From: an uncultured Clostridia bacterium
GTDB lineage: Bacteria > Bacillota > Clostridia > Christensenellales > UBA1242
Length of the DNA: 45,753 bases
Assembly (NCBI GenBank): GCA_947624415.1
Contig: CANQKH010000013.1
Location: 1-45,753 of the forward strand
Direction: 5' to 3'
Shown: piece after piece, positions 8,425-16,286 of the stretch
Layout: every line of letters starts with the position of its first letter
Numbering within the stretch: the first letter of the stretch is position 1
Program-made: the position numbers and the translations under genes
The notes under the pieces: model-generated
Databases searched by the model: none
The model's input: only the letters and a program-made list of their open reading frames with translations
Told to the model about the DNA's origin: nothing

Positions 8425-9378
8425 ATGGCAACAAACAATACAACTGAAACCGGCGGAATTAGTGCCGAAATCAAAACATTTTATGATAGGACACTCCTTG
8501 AAAGGATGCTCCCAAATCTTCCTTTCTTGAAATATGGACAAAAAAGACCTATCAAGAAAAATAACGGGAAAACAATCGAGTTTAGGAAATTTAACTCGTT
8601 AGAGCCTGCGACTACTCCATTGACTGAGGGCGAGCCACCAGCAGGCAAAGAACTTAGCGTAACAGCAATAACTGCTACTGTAAATCAGTATGGCGACTTT
8701 GTGCAAGTTACTGACGTTCTTGAAACAACATCTTATGACCCAATTATTACAGAAACAGTTGAATTAGAGGGCGAGCAGGCAGGCGAAACCCTCAACATCG
8801 TTACAAGAAATGAACTTCTCAACACAACTTCTGTTTACAACGTAGGTGGTGGCGTTGATGAAAATGCTATCACGGCAGACAACATCTTAACAGCAGACGA
8901 TGTTTTGAAAATCCAAACAATCTTCCGCAGAAACAACATCAAAACTTTCAGGGATGGATACTACCTTATGTTCCTTGCTCCTGAACAAGCAGCGGACATT
9001 ATGAGAGACCCACTGTGGAGAGATGTTTCCAAGTATGCAAACGATGCAAAAAACATTGAAGATGGCGAAATTGGACGAATTTACAAATTTAAATTCATTG
9101 ATACAAGCCTTGTAGAGCCAAAAGACAACACAAGTGAAGTTCCTATATATAGTGGACTTGCTATGGGGCAAAACGCTTATGGTATTGTTGATATTGAAAA
9201 TGGTAGCAAACCAAAAACTATAATAAAAATCGGCAGAGAAGATGATGGCGACAAGAGCGATCCATTGAATCAAATCAGCACAATCGGGTGGAAAGCACTG
9301 ATGACCGCTGTAAGACTAAATGAACTTGGACTTATGCGAGTAAATTCTGCCGCAACAGAAATCGCAGGGGAGGAATAA
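8425..9378 (+). CDS. major capsid protein, N4-gp56 family
   Basis: 317 residues. Sequence pattern of the N4-gp56/HK97-fold capsid family: N-terminal helix with FYDRTLLERMLPNLPFLKYG, then GKTIEFRKF, LTEGEPPAGKELSVTAITAT, VNQYGDFVQVTDVLETTSYD, and late in the chain QNAYGIVDIENGSKPKTIIK and LNQISTIGWKALMTAVRLNE. It builds the icosahedral shell. Length and order (portal, scaffold, capsid) are typical. AAAGGAGAATAATT precedes the ATG. This gene is the strongest marker of the phage type. Confidence 0.92.
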   Translation: MATNNTTETGGISAEIKTFYDRTLLERMLPNLPFLKYGQKRPIKKNNGKTIEFRKFNSLEPATTPLTEGEPPAGKELSVTAITATVNQYGDFVQVTDVLETTSYDPIITETVELEGEQAGETLNIVTRNELLNTTSVYNVGGGVDENAITADNILTADDVLKIQTIFRRNNIKTFRDGYYLMFLAPEQAADIMRDPLWRDVSKYANDAKNIEDGEIGRIYKFKFIDTSLVEPKDNTSEVPIYSGLAMGQNAYGIVDIENGSKPKTIIKIGREDDGDKSDPLNQISTIGWKALMTAVRLNELGLMRVNSAATEIAGEE

Positions 9379-9382
9379 CATT

Positions 9383-9622
9383 ATGGCTGAAAATGAAGAA
9401 GCAAAAGCATTAAACAAAACAAAAAAACTTGTAAAAGGTATGAAAGCGAAACTTGACAAGTGCAAGAAAGCAACCATCAAAATTCCTATTGACAAGCAAA
9501 ATCAAAAAGATACGCAGGTAACTGTGCAAATCAATGGATATGTTTATGTTATTAAACGTGGTGTGTCTGTTGAAGTGCCTGAGCCAGTGAGAGTTCTTCT
9601 TGAAAGAGCGAAATATCTTTAA
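9383..9622 (+). CDS. small conserved capsid-associated protein
   Basis: 79 residues. A Lys-rich N-terminus is followed by a beta hairpin, VTVQINGYVYVIKRGVSVEV, then PEPVRVLLERAKYL. This G-V-x-V-x-V-P-E-P-V pattern recurs in small proteins encoded right after N4-gp56-type capsid genes. It could be a decoration or head-completion factor; the role is unproven. GGGGAGG precedes ATG 9383, 4 bases after the capsid stop. Confidence 0.7.
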   Translation: MAENEEAKALNKTKKLVKGMKAKLDKCKKATIKIPIDKQNQKDTQVTVQINGYVYVIKRGVSVEVPEPVRVLLERAKYL

Positions 9623-9626
9623 CAAA

Positions 9627-9659
9627 AGAAGCGTTGTAGTTATGAGATGCAACGCTTTT
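9627..9659 (+). terminator. hairpin after the capsid genes (weak terminator or processing site)
   Basis: AAGCGTTG (9629-9636) pairs perfectly with CAACGCTT (9650-9657) across a 13-base loop, followed only by TTA. The short U run suggests partial termination, which would lower expression of the distal genes relative to capsid. Its arms share GCGTTG/CAACGC with the next element, so alternative pairing is possible. Confidence 0.45.
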
Positions 9660-9662
9660 AGG

Positions 9663-9722
9663 GGCGTTGAAAAGAGAGAGTCCTATTGTCGGGATTAGGT
9701 GCAAGTCCTACAACGCCAACCA
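9663..9722 (+). ncRNA. compact structured RNA element with tRNA-like T-loop (unclassified)
   Basis: GGCGTTG (9663-9669) pairs with CAACGCC (9711-9717), a 7-bp closing stem. Inside are AGTCC/GGATT (9679-9683 with 9692-9696, one G-U) and TAGG/CCTA closing the 7-base loop TGCAAGT (9700-9706), close to a tRNA T-loop. AACCA follows the closing stem, like a CCA end. At about 60 bases it is too short for a tRNA and has no anticodon arm. It sits in the 5' leader of the connector gene. Confidence 0.4.
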
Positions 9723-9746
9723 ATAAAAAAACAACCGGGAGGCTAT

Positions 9747-10364
9747 ATGAAGTTGGGTGATATAAAGGTCGAGGCAATCAAGTTAATGTTTACAAACTAT
9801 GCGTTTGACATGGGTATAGATGATTTGCAACTAATGATAAGCGATGAAAATTATGGTAGTTATATTGTCAATATGAATGGAGCAATTGCGAGAGCACTTG
9901 ATAGGATTGAAAATGCTTGCGTTTTGCCTGCAAAGAGGTATTTACTCAGTGAGGAAGATTTTGAAAAGAGCAAATACTTTAAGAGGTTTGACTTAAACAA
10001 GATAGAGGACTTTTTTGCGATCGATAGAATTACAGCTGAGTATGAAAACGGATGCTATGATGGCAACGTCGAGTATGAGTTGCAGGGCGATACTTTGCTG
10101 CTTCACAATAGTGCAGCGGACTTTACAATATTGTATTTCCCTAAGATAAAGACTGTTAGCGAAAAAACTTCTGACAATGATGAGATCTGGATACCTGAAA
10201 ACATAGCAAGACTTATTCCTTATTTCATTAAAAGCGAATTGTATCAAGAGGAAGAGCCTGTGCTTGCGGCAGATGCAAGAAACTTATTCGAAGCGAGCCT
10301 AGATGATTTGAAGATAAAAGCACAAAACAAACAAAATTATGTTCAAGAAGTTTTGAGAATGTGA
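9747..10364 (+). CDS. head-tail connector/adaptor protein (putative)
   Basis: 205 residues from ATG 9747 (GGGAGG at 9737-9742); the in-frame extension upstream overlaps the structured RNA and is unlikely to be translated. Mixed alpha/beta with a helical N-terminus (DIKVEAIKLMFTNYAFD) and a C-terminal helical part (PENIARLIPYFIKSELYQEE). Size and place right after the capsid genes fit the adaptor that extends the portal ring in short-tailed phages. No diagnostic motif, so the call rests on context. Confidence 0.6.
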   Translation: MKLGDIKVEAIKLMFTNYAFDMGIDDLQLMISDENYGSYIVNMNGAIARALDRIENACVLPAKRYLLSEEDFEKSKYFKRFDLNKIEDFFAIDRITAEYENGCYDGNVEYELQGDTLLLHNSAADFTILYFPKIKTVSEKTSDNDEIWIPENIARLIPYFIKSELYQEEEPVLAADARNLFEASLDDLKIKAQNKQNYVQEVLRM

Positions 10365-10371
10365 GGAAAAG

Positions 10372-12948
10372 ATGAGTATAAGGGTAAACACTAGCGTTAG
10401 CTTGAAAGAGAGGAATCAATATATCTTTGACAATTTCAAAGGTGTAGATTTTTCAACTTCGCCTTATAAAGTTGCTCAATACAGATCTATTCAAGCAGAA
10501 AACTTGATTTATGATAACGGAACCGTCCGAAAAAGAAGTGGATGGAAAAGCCTTTGTAAACTTGATGGAAAAATCAATGGGTTATTCACGTTCGAGATTG
10601 AAAATGAGAATTTTGTGCTTGCTTATGCAGGAACGAAATTTTATCGCTTAATTTGGAATAAGACTACGGATAGATTTGATACATATTCTCTTATGGACAC
10701 TTGCACATATCAAAGTGCAAGTATTTTGCCTGAAAAACTAATAAGCAGGCGAATTCAACTGTATATCAATAAAAATAAGGCTTATATTGTAGGATGTGGC
10801 GATTATTTAGTGCTTGGTAAATGGGGGAAAGATTTTGAATTAAGGCGAGTCTATGATAATGAGGACACTTATATACCTACAACAACAATCAATATAGACA
10901 ACGACAAAGTTACCGATGAAGCACGTGCGACATTTGACAGAGTGAATGTCTTATCGTCTTGGCGTAAAAACGAACTTGTTGGCGTGGATGAAGAGAGTGC
11001 TACTTGGACTTTGGATACTGCAATAAACGTTAATACTTCTGCAATTGATATTAATAGCGATATAAGCATCCATATTTACACGCTTAATGAACAGGGAGCG
11101 AAATATGAGTTTGAAGTCAATAATCGAATAACTGATGATAAAACAAAACTTTACAAATTGGGCGATGATATCAATAGTGTTGGAATTGTTGATTTTGTAG
11201 CCGGGAAGATAACCCTGAATATAAATACAAAGCCACAGGAAGCGGATACATCCAACATCGTGGTGAATTTCAAGTGCAGCATGGATGGGCTTGAAGATAT
11301 TGTTTGTAATGGAACTATAAGCACCATATTTGGTGGCGGCGGAAACTCAAACAGACTGTTTATAAGTGGCAACAAAGCACGCAAGAATGTCCATATCTGG
11401 AGTGAGATGTATGACTTTACATATTTTGCTGACACAAACTATGATGAAATTGGAAGCGATAGCAGTGCCATAATGGGATATGTAAGAGTTTCAGACGGAG
11501 TTTTGCTTGTTTTTAAAGAGAAAAATGGATGTGATTCTACAATCTATTATGTTAGCGGAGCTGACACGGCGGACGAGGACATAAATGGCAACATCTCTTT
11601 TGTAACAAAGTTTACAAAATTTGCCGGAACAATTACTGATACGATTTATGCTAAATATGCGACTGCCAGTTTAAATGGTGATAATCTTATTTTAACAAGA
11701 AACGGCGTGCGAGGAATTGAGATGTATGACAATATCACGACGAGTGCTTACAGGGTGAGAGAGCGCAGCAAAAATATAAATACAAAGCTCTTAAAGCAAG
11801 CGGGGCTTGAGGATGCTTGTGGATATGTTTTTAAAGATAAGTATTATCTCTCTTTGGATGGTGTGGTGTATGTTTGCGATAGTAGATTTACTTTTCAATC
11901 GGATGATGATATAAACGATAGTTTTAATTATGAGTGGTGGTATTTTACAAATGTAGATGCAAGAGTTTGGTGTGAGATTGACAACGAGTTATATTTTGGC
12001 ACAAACACAGGTTTGGTTTGCAAGTTTGTTGAAAACGTGTTTGCGGATATAACATACCAAGACACTGAGGCTGGCGATATTTCTATTGCTTACAATGATA
12101 ACGATGTTGTTTACAACTTAAAACTTGAAAAAGCACTAACTGAGAGTTCGAGTATTAAATTTACAAAGGGCGATGTTTTTGCACTTTACTTAAATCCTGA
12201 CGAAATTCTTTCAATTGATAGTGATGGGTGTTTACATTTTGCGGAAGAAACACTAAGCAAAGTTTATGAAGGAGTGGAATTTTATGTCGACAGGGTTGAC
12301 GAGACGGGTCTTGAAGCTGACAAAAAATACCATGTTGGTATGGTTGATCTCGATAATATGAGGTTTTCTATATTCGATGAAAACAACAAGAAGATTGTCC
12401 CTACTGCAACCGGTTTTAGATGCTGCAAAAAAATGTCAGACAAAGAACTATTTATCACTAATATAAATGATACAAGCAGAGAATTTCAAGTTAAAGAGTT
12501 TGCAGGTGCAGATGTGCTGGATTTGGTGATATATAATTACACGATGCCAACAGAATTGCTTGCAACAATAAGGTTTAGAGATAATGTCAAATCAGTATGG
12601 TATTCGCCGATATGTGATTTTGGAACAAATATGTTTAGCAAAACACTGCTTGCAATCACAATAACAACCGAGCCACTCGTCAAAGGTGCTGTTACCGTTG
12701 GATATCAAACAAGAAATATTGAAAAGGATTTTACAACTCACGGAACGCATGGATTCGATTTCAACGATATTGATTTCAATGATTTTTCTTTTGAGAGTTC
12801 GTTTACAAGCAGTAATACGCTGCGAGTAAAAGAGCGCAATTTCAATTTCATTGTTATCCGCTATGTAAGCGACACACAAAGTTCGTGTGCAGTCAATGGA
12901 ATAACGGTGAGATACAAAATAAATAGACTTAACAAAGGAGTGAGATAA
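10372..12948 (+). CDS. large beta-rich tail protein (podovirus stopper/nozzle type, putative)
   Basis: 858 residues, rich in beta strands with no coiled coil. The N-terminus (FDNFKGVDFSTSPYKVAQYR, then SIQAENLIYDNGTVRKRSGW) is typical of short-tail phage proteins that read out as propeller-like repeats, comparable in place and size to T7 tail tubular protein B or the P22 head-completion proteins. It probably forms the tail nozzle under the connector and carries the fibres encoded next. GAGGAAAAG precedes ATG 10372, and 7 bases separate it from the connector gene. Confidence 0.6.
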   Translation: MSIRVNTSVSLKERNQYIFDNFKGVDFSTSPYKVAQYRSIQAENLIYDNGTVRKRSGWKSLCKLDGKINGLFTFEIENENFVLAYAGTKFYRLIWNKTTDRFDTYSLMDTCTYQSASILPEKLISRRIQLYINKNKAYIVGCGDYLVLGKWGKDFELRRVYDNEDTYIPTTTINIDNDKVTDEARATFDRVNVLSSWRKNELVGVDEESATWTLDTAINVNTSAIDINSDISIHIYTLNEQGAKYEFEVNNRITDDKTKLYKLGDDINSVGIVDFVAGKITLNINTKPQEADTSNIVVNFKCSMDGLEDIVCNGTISTIFGGGGNSNRLFISGNKARKNVHIWSEMYDFTYFADTNYDEIGSDSSAIMGYVRVSDGVLLVFKEKNGCDSTIYYVSGADTADEDINGNISFVTKFTKFAGTITDTIYAKYATASLNGDNLILTRNGVRGIEMYDNITTSAYRVRERSKNINTKLLKQAGLEDACGYVFKDKYYLSLDGVVYVCDSRFTFQSDDDINDSFNYEWWYFTNVDARVWCEIDNELYFGTNTGLVCKFVENVFADITYQDTEAGDISIAYNDNDVVYNLKLEKALTESSSIKFTKGDVFALYLNPDEILSIDSDGCLHFAEETLSKVYEGVEFYVDRVDETGLEADKKYHVGMVDLDNMRFSIFDENNKKIVPTATGFRCCKKMSDKELFITNINDTSREFQVKEFAGADVLDLVIYNYTMPTELLATIRFRDNVKSVWYSPICDFGTNMFSKTLLAITITTEPLVKGAVTVGYQTRNIEKDFTTHGTHGFDFNDIDFNDFSFESSFTSSNTLRVKERNFNFIVIRYVSDTQSSCAVNGITVRYKINRLNKGVR

Positions 12949-12950
12949 AA

Positions 12951-14513
12951 ATGAGCGAGTTTACAAAACTTAATAAAGTTAGTGCTGAAACGCGCAATTC
13001 AATTACGCGAAAATCAGCACAGACGTTGCCAAATAATCCAAGCGAGCGAGGATATTCGGCTGAGGAAATCAAGAGAAGATTTTATCAACCTATTTTGGAT
13101 GCAGCAAATTCTGCACTTTCAGAGATTGACAGACTTGTTGACGAAGCAAACACAGCTATCGGACAAGTCAGTGGCAATCTTGAAGATTTTATTTCTCAAA
13201 GCACAATTAAAGAAGCCTATAAATTGACATTAAATAAAGACACATGGGTGCTAAATCGCGACACAAATATGTATGAAGTTGTAATAGACAAAGAAACGCA
13301 CGGAATAACAAATTACAAAGAAATAGGTGTTGATATGTATTTGGTGGACGGGAATGGCAATTACATTCCGGTAAACCAATACGAAATAACAACTGATGCA
13401 ACTGTTCGCTGCTTTCACGAAAACAACGGAGCAGGCTTTTTAAGTATTTATGTCAAAAGGGAGGGATTTATTATTGGCAACGCAGTTGTAGATGCGGAAC
13501 ACGTTATTGGACTTGCGCCTGTAGGAATGTCAAACAGTTATAATGACCTTGACGATAAGCCTGACCTTTCATCATTAGGCGATAACGAAGAAATGATAGT
13601 AAAAATAATTTCAGGTGCACAACAAGTAAATAATGCAAAGAATGCCGAAAATGCAGAGAATGCTAATTATGCAAATACAAGTGGAGCGGCAGATCGGGCA
13701 ACTGTAGCAGAAAATGCAAGCAAAGCAATTTCAGACCAATATGGCGTAAATATCTCTAACGGTTATTGCAAGCAAAATGGAAATTATCCAAACATGAAAG
13801 CAGGAAAAGCAGGTATGGCGGATGCTGCGAAGGCAGATGAAGATGGACTTAACATTAAAACAAACTATGCTCAGCAAAATGGAAACTATCAATCAATGAC
13901 TGTGGGAAGGGCAACAAGGGCGACAAGTGCCGACAAGGCAGATTTGGCAGAAAAAGCAAGTCAAGATAGCAATGGCGCAAACATTGCAAATACATACGCA
14001 GTAATAACCGGCAATTATCAAAGCATGACAGTAGGGAAGTCGTCAGAGTCTGATAATGTTTCAAAAAATATTAATGGCAAAGACATAGGTTCAATTTTTG
14101 AGAGCGACGGAATAACTGTCAAAAATGCAACAAACGCACAATATGCAAAATATGCTAGTGATGATATTAGTAAAGGCACAATAGAGGAGCGTTTGACAAA
14201 TATGGGTTTTAAGCAGGGAGTTGTAGAAATAGTAAACAAATATAATAGCACTATATCTGTCAACTCCCTTAAAAAGCAAGGGAAATTAGTTCTTTTTGAC
14301 TTTAAGTTTGATGGCGACTACATTAAAGGCAAGATACCGCAAGAGTTTATGCCTAAAGATTGTGAAATGAACATCTATGGGCGAGAAAATGCTGCTAAAA
14401 ATCCGGGTCTGGCTATTGCAGCTATTGATGCCGAAGGAAACATTTCATTTAATGGGCTTATGGGAGGATATCTTAATGGAGTTTTTGAACATATCGGCTG
14501 GGAAACGAAATAA
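12951..14513 (+). CDS. tail fibre protein with internal repeats
   Basis: 520 residues. The N-terminus (residues about 15-90) is helical and probably docks to the tail. The centre contains SNSYNDLDDKPDLSSL, a classic fibre motif, then repeats around GNYQSMTVGKA (about residues 260-370) rich in Ala/Asn/Lys, typical of trimeric fibre shafts. The C-terminal about 90 residues (NKYNSTISVNSLKKQGKLVL onward) look like a beta-sandwich tip. AAAGGAG at 12934-12940 precedes the ATG. It is followed by further fibre genes. Confidence 0.75.
   Translation: MSEFTKLNKVSAETRNSITRKSAQTLPNNPSERGYSAEEIKRRFYQPILDAANSALSEIDRLVDEANTAIGQVSGNLEDFISQSTIKEAYKLTLNKDTWVLNRDTNMYEVVIDKETHGITNYKEIGVDMYLVDGNGNYIPVNQYEITTDATVRCFHENNGAGFLSIYVKREGFIIGNAVVDAEHVIGLAPVGMSNSYNDLDDKPDLSSLGDNEEMIVKIISGAQQVNNAKNAENAENANYANTSGAADRATVAENASKAISDQYGVNISNGYCKQNGNYPNMKAGKAGMADAAKADEDGLNIKTNYAQQNGNYQSMTVGRATRATSADKADLAEKASQDSNGANIANTYAVITGNYQSMTVGKSSESDNVSKNINGKDIGSIFESDGITVKNATNAQYAKYASDDISKGTIEERLTNMGFKQGVVEIVNKYNSTISVNSLKKQGKLVLFDFKFDGDYIKGKIPQEFMPKDCEMNIYGRENAAKNPGLAIAAIDAEGNISFNGLMGGYLNGVFEHIGWETK
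13740..14075 (+). repeat. imperfect coding repeats in the tail fibre shaft
   Basis: Three to four imperfect units of about 30-45 codons, each with N-I-x-x-x-Y-x-x-x-x-GNYxxM-x-V/A-GK/R followed by an Ala/Lys/Asp-rich stretch. The first lies near 13743, the next near 13850 and 13975. They encode a repetitive trimeric shaft and could recombine to alter fibre length. Confidence 0.6.
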
Positions 14514-14536
14514 TAAAACAAAGAAAAGGAGGATAT

Positions 14537-16033
14537 ATGGAAAGCTTATCACTTTTGGATGCAAACAAGCCTGAAAAGGTGAAAGATGCCCTTAACGAAC
14601 TTATCAAGTATAAAAATTCCGCTATGGAAATACCTAATATAACTGCCGAAAGTTTGGGACTTGGAAATGTTGATAATACAAAAGATGTAAACAAACCTTT
14701 ATCAACACCGCAAAAAAACTATATTGATGCAGAGAACAAGAAAAATATAAAACTATATAGCGAAACCGTGCAAAAGGTTATAAGCGACCTAGAATTAGGC
14801 GAGGATAAAACTTTATACGCTGAACGTGGAAACGGGGATTTAGAGTCGCTTATAAGAATAGTAAATGATGGAGGTTATGAAAATGTAGAGGTTGGCTCTG
14901 TAAATATTCCGTTGAAGTTTTTTCATAGTCTAGAAGATATCAATGGAGCAGTTGTAACTAAAAGACCTAAAATAACAATTAAAGATGATGTTGGAGGCTT
15001 TAAGGAAGATAATCTGGCGTTGTATAGTGATGTCGAAAATCTTAATAACAGTAAGGTAGAAAATGATGTTTTTGAGGATGCTGAGACAGGCGATGGTGTA
15101 ATCACGGGTCTTGATTGTGCCATTTTAAAAGATGCTGATTTGGATGATGCATCTATTCATGTAATTGTTAGAAGTATAAAAACTGGTAATGTTATTAAAG
15201 ATGAAACAATTCCAATAAAACTCGCAAGCAATATTTCTCGTGGACTCATGTCAAAGGAGGATGTTGAAAAACTTGCAGATTTAATGACTCGAGTTGCTGC
15301 AATTGAAGGAAAGGCTTCAAGATATCTTTATACAGCGAAGCAAAATCCTACTGCAAAAGATATAGATGATTTTGCAATGAAGAACGGACAAACAGCACCA
15401 TATTCAGGCGTTGCAATTGTTGTTGCAGGAACATATCACGTTTGGCACTATTATGAAAACAACGAAATCGGCTGGCGTGATGACGGTTCAGATACTGTTC
15501 AACAAGCGACAAACACAACACTTGGAATTGTAAGAGGTGAAAACGAAGTAGGTAAAATCTATATTGAAAGCAACGGAACAATGTCGGTTGTCGGTTTTGA
15601 TGAGTTAAAAAGCAAGGCAGATACAAACTCAAGCAAAATGATAACCGCAGTAAGCATCACGAGCGGGACACAAAATGGAACAATTAAACTTGTTTTTACT
15701 AAAAATGACGAAGAAACATCTATTGACAACATCGCAATAAAAGGGCTTGGAAGTGCTGCGTTTACAGATAGCAGTAATTACGCAACTGCTGAACAGGGGA
15801 GGAAGGCAGACAAATCTATTGATGAAACAAAGGCAAACTCTTTAATATCGGCTGCGATTGAAACCGCGAAAAAAGAAATTTCAGGCAAAATTTCACAGGC
15901 AAACTTAACTATTTTGGAAGAGGTTGATAAGAAAATCACAACCGCCAAAGAAGATGTTTTGGGTGATGTTGACACAAAGATTGCTGATGCGATTGAAGAG
16001 GCGATTACAAACGTTATGGGAGGTAGTTACTAA
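14537..16033 (+). CDS. tail fibre/appendage protein
   Basis: 498 residues. The start SLLDANKPEKVKDALNELIK and the motif ITAESLGLGNVDNTKDVNKP with LSTPQKNYID (about residues 35-65) are the widespread G-L-G-N-V-D-N-T-x-D-x-x-K-P-x-S-x-x-Q collar motif of tail fibres. The middle is beta-rich, and the C-terminal 90 residues are a coiled coil (EEVDKKITTAKEDVLGDVDT onward). AAAGGAGGATAT precedes ATG 14537. Its stop overlaps the next start (TAATG). It probably assembles with its neighbours into the adsorption apparatus. Confidence 0.75.
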   Translation: MESLSLLDANKPEKVKDALNELIKYKNSAMEIPNITAESLGLGNVDNTKDVNKPLSTPQKNYIDAENKKNIKLYSETVQKVISDLELGEDKTLYAERGNGDLESLIRIVNDGGYENVEVGSVNIPLKFFHSLEDINGAVVTKRPKITIKDDVGGFKEDNLALYSDVENLNNSKVENDVFEDAETGDGVITGLDCAILKDADLDDASIHVIVRSIKTGNVIKDETIPIKLASNISRGLMSKEDVEKLADLMTRVAAIEGKASRYLYTAKQNPTAKDIDDFAMKNGQTAPYSGVAIVVAGTYHVWHYYENNEIGWRDDGSDTVQQATNTTLGIVRGENEVGKIYIESNGTMSVVGFDELKSKADTNSSKMITAVSITSGTQNGTIKLVFTKNDEETSIDNIAIKGLGSAAFTDSSNYATAEQGRKADKSIDETKANSLISAAIETAKKEISGKISQANLTILEEVDKKITTAKEDVLGDVDTKIADAIEEAITNVMGGSY

Positions 16034-16284
16034 TGACACTTGAAGAATTTTTTACAAAAATTGCAGATGCAATTAGAGAGAAGAAAAACACGCAAGACAA
16101 AATCCCGGCATTAAACTTCCCTGACGAGATATCCAGCATCACAACCGGAGGCGGTAGCAGTAGCGAAGAGGGATATGTGCAAACAAATTTTTATCAATTG
16201 CTTTTGGACGGAAATTATGGATATTTTCCGCCGGAAGTATGCGAGCAACTTATAAACGGAACTTATAGTTTGGAGGAGGTTTAA
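16033..16284 (+). CDS. small tail-fibre attachment/assembly protein
   Basis: 83 residues. The N-terminus EEFFTKIADAIREKKNTQDK followed by IPALNFPDEISSITTGGG is a motif that often precedes or begins fibre proteins in Firmicute phages (F-x-x-I-A-D-A-I-R-x-K-x-G-T-x-x-x-I-P). The next gene starts with a similar I-x-x-I-K-E-A-I-E-E-K-G-G-T pattern, so the two may share a docking site on the tail. GGGAGGT and a TAATG overlap support this start. Confidence 0.65.
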   Translation: MTLEEFFTKIADAIREKKNTQDKIPALNFPDEISSITTGGGSSSEEGYVQTNFYQLLLDGNYGYFPPEVCEQLINGTYSLEEV

Positions 16285-16286
16285 TT

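Noticed and set aside
9663-9722. Twister ribozyme, because GGTGCAAGTCC resembles a twister loop
   Set aside because: After the small hairpin the sequence goes straight into the closing stem; the other internal loops and pseudoknot partners of a twister are not present. A full tRNA was also rejected because there is no anticodon arm.
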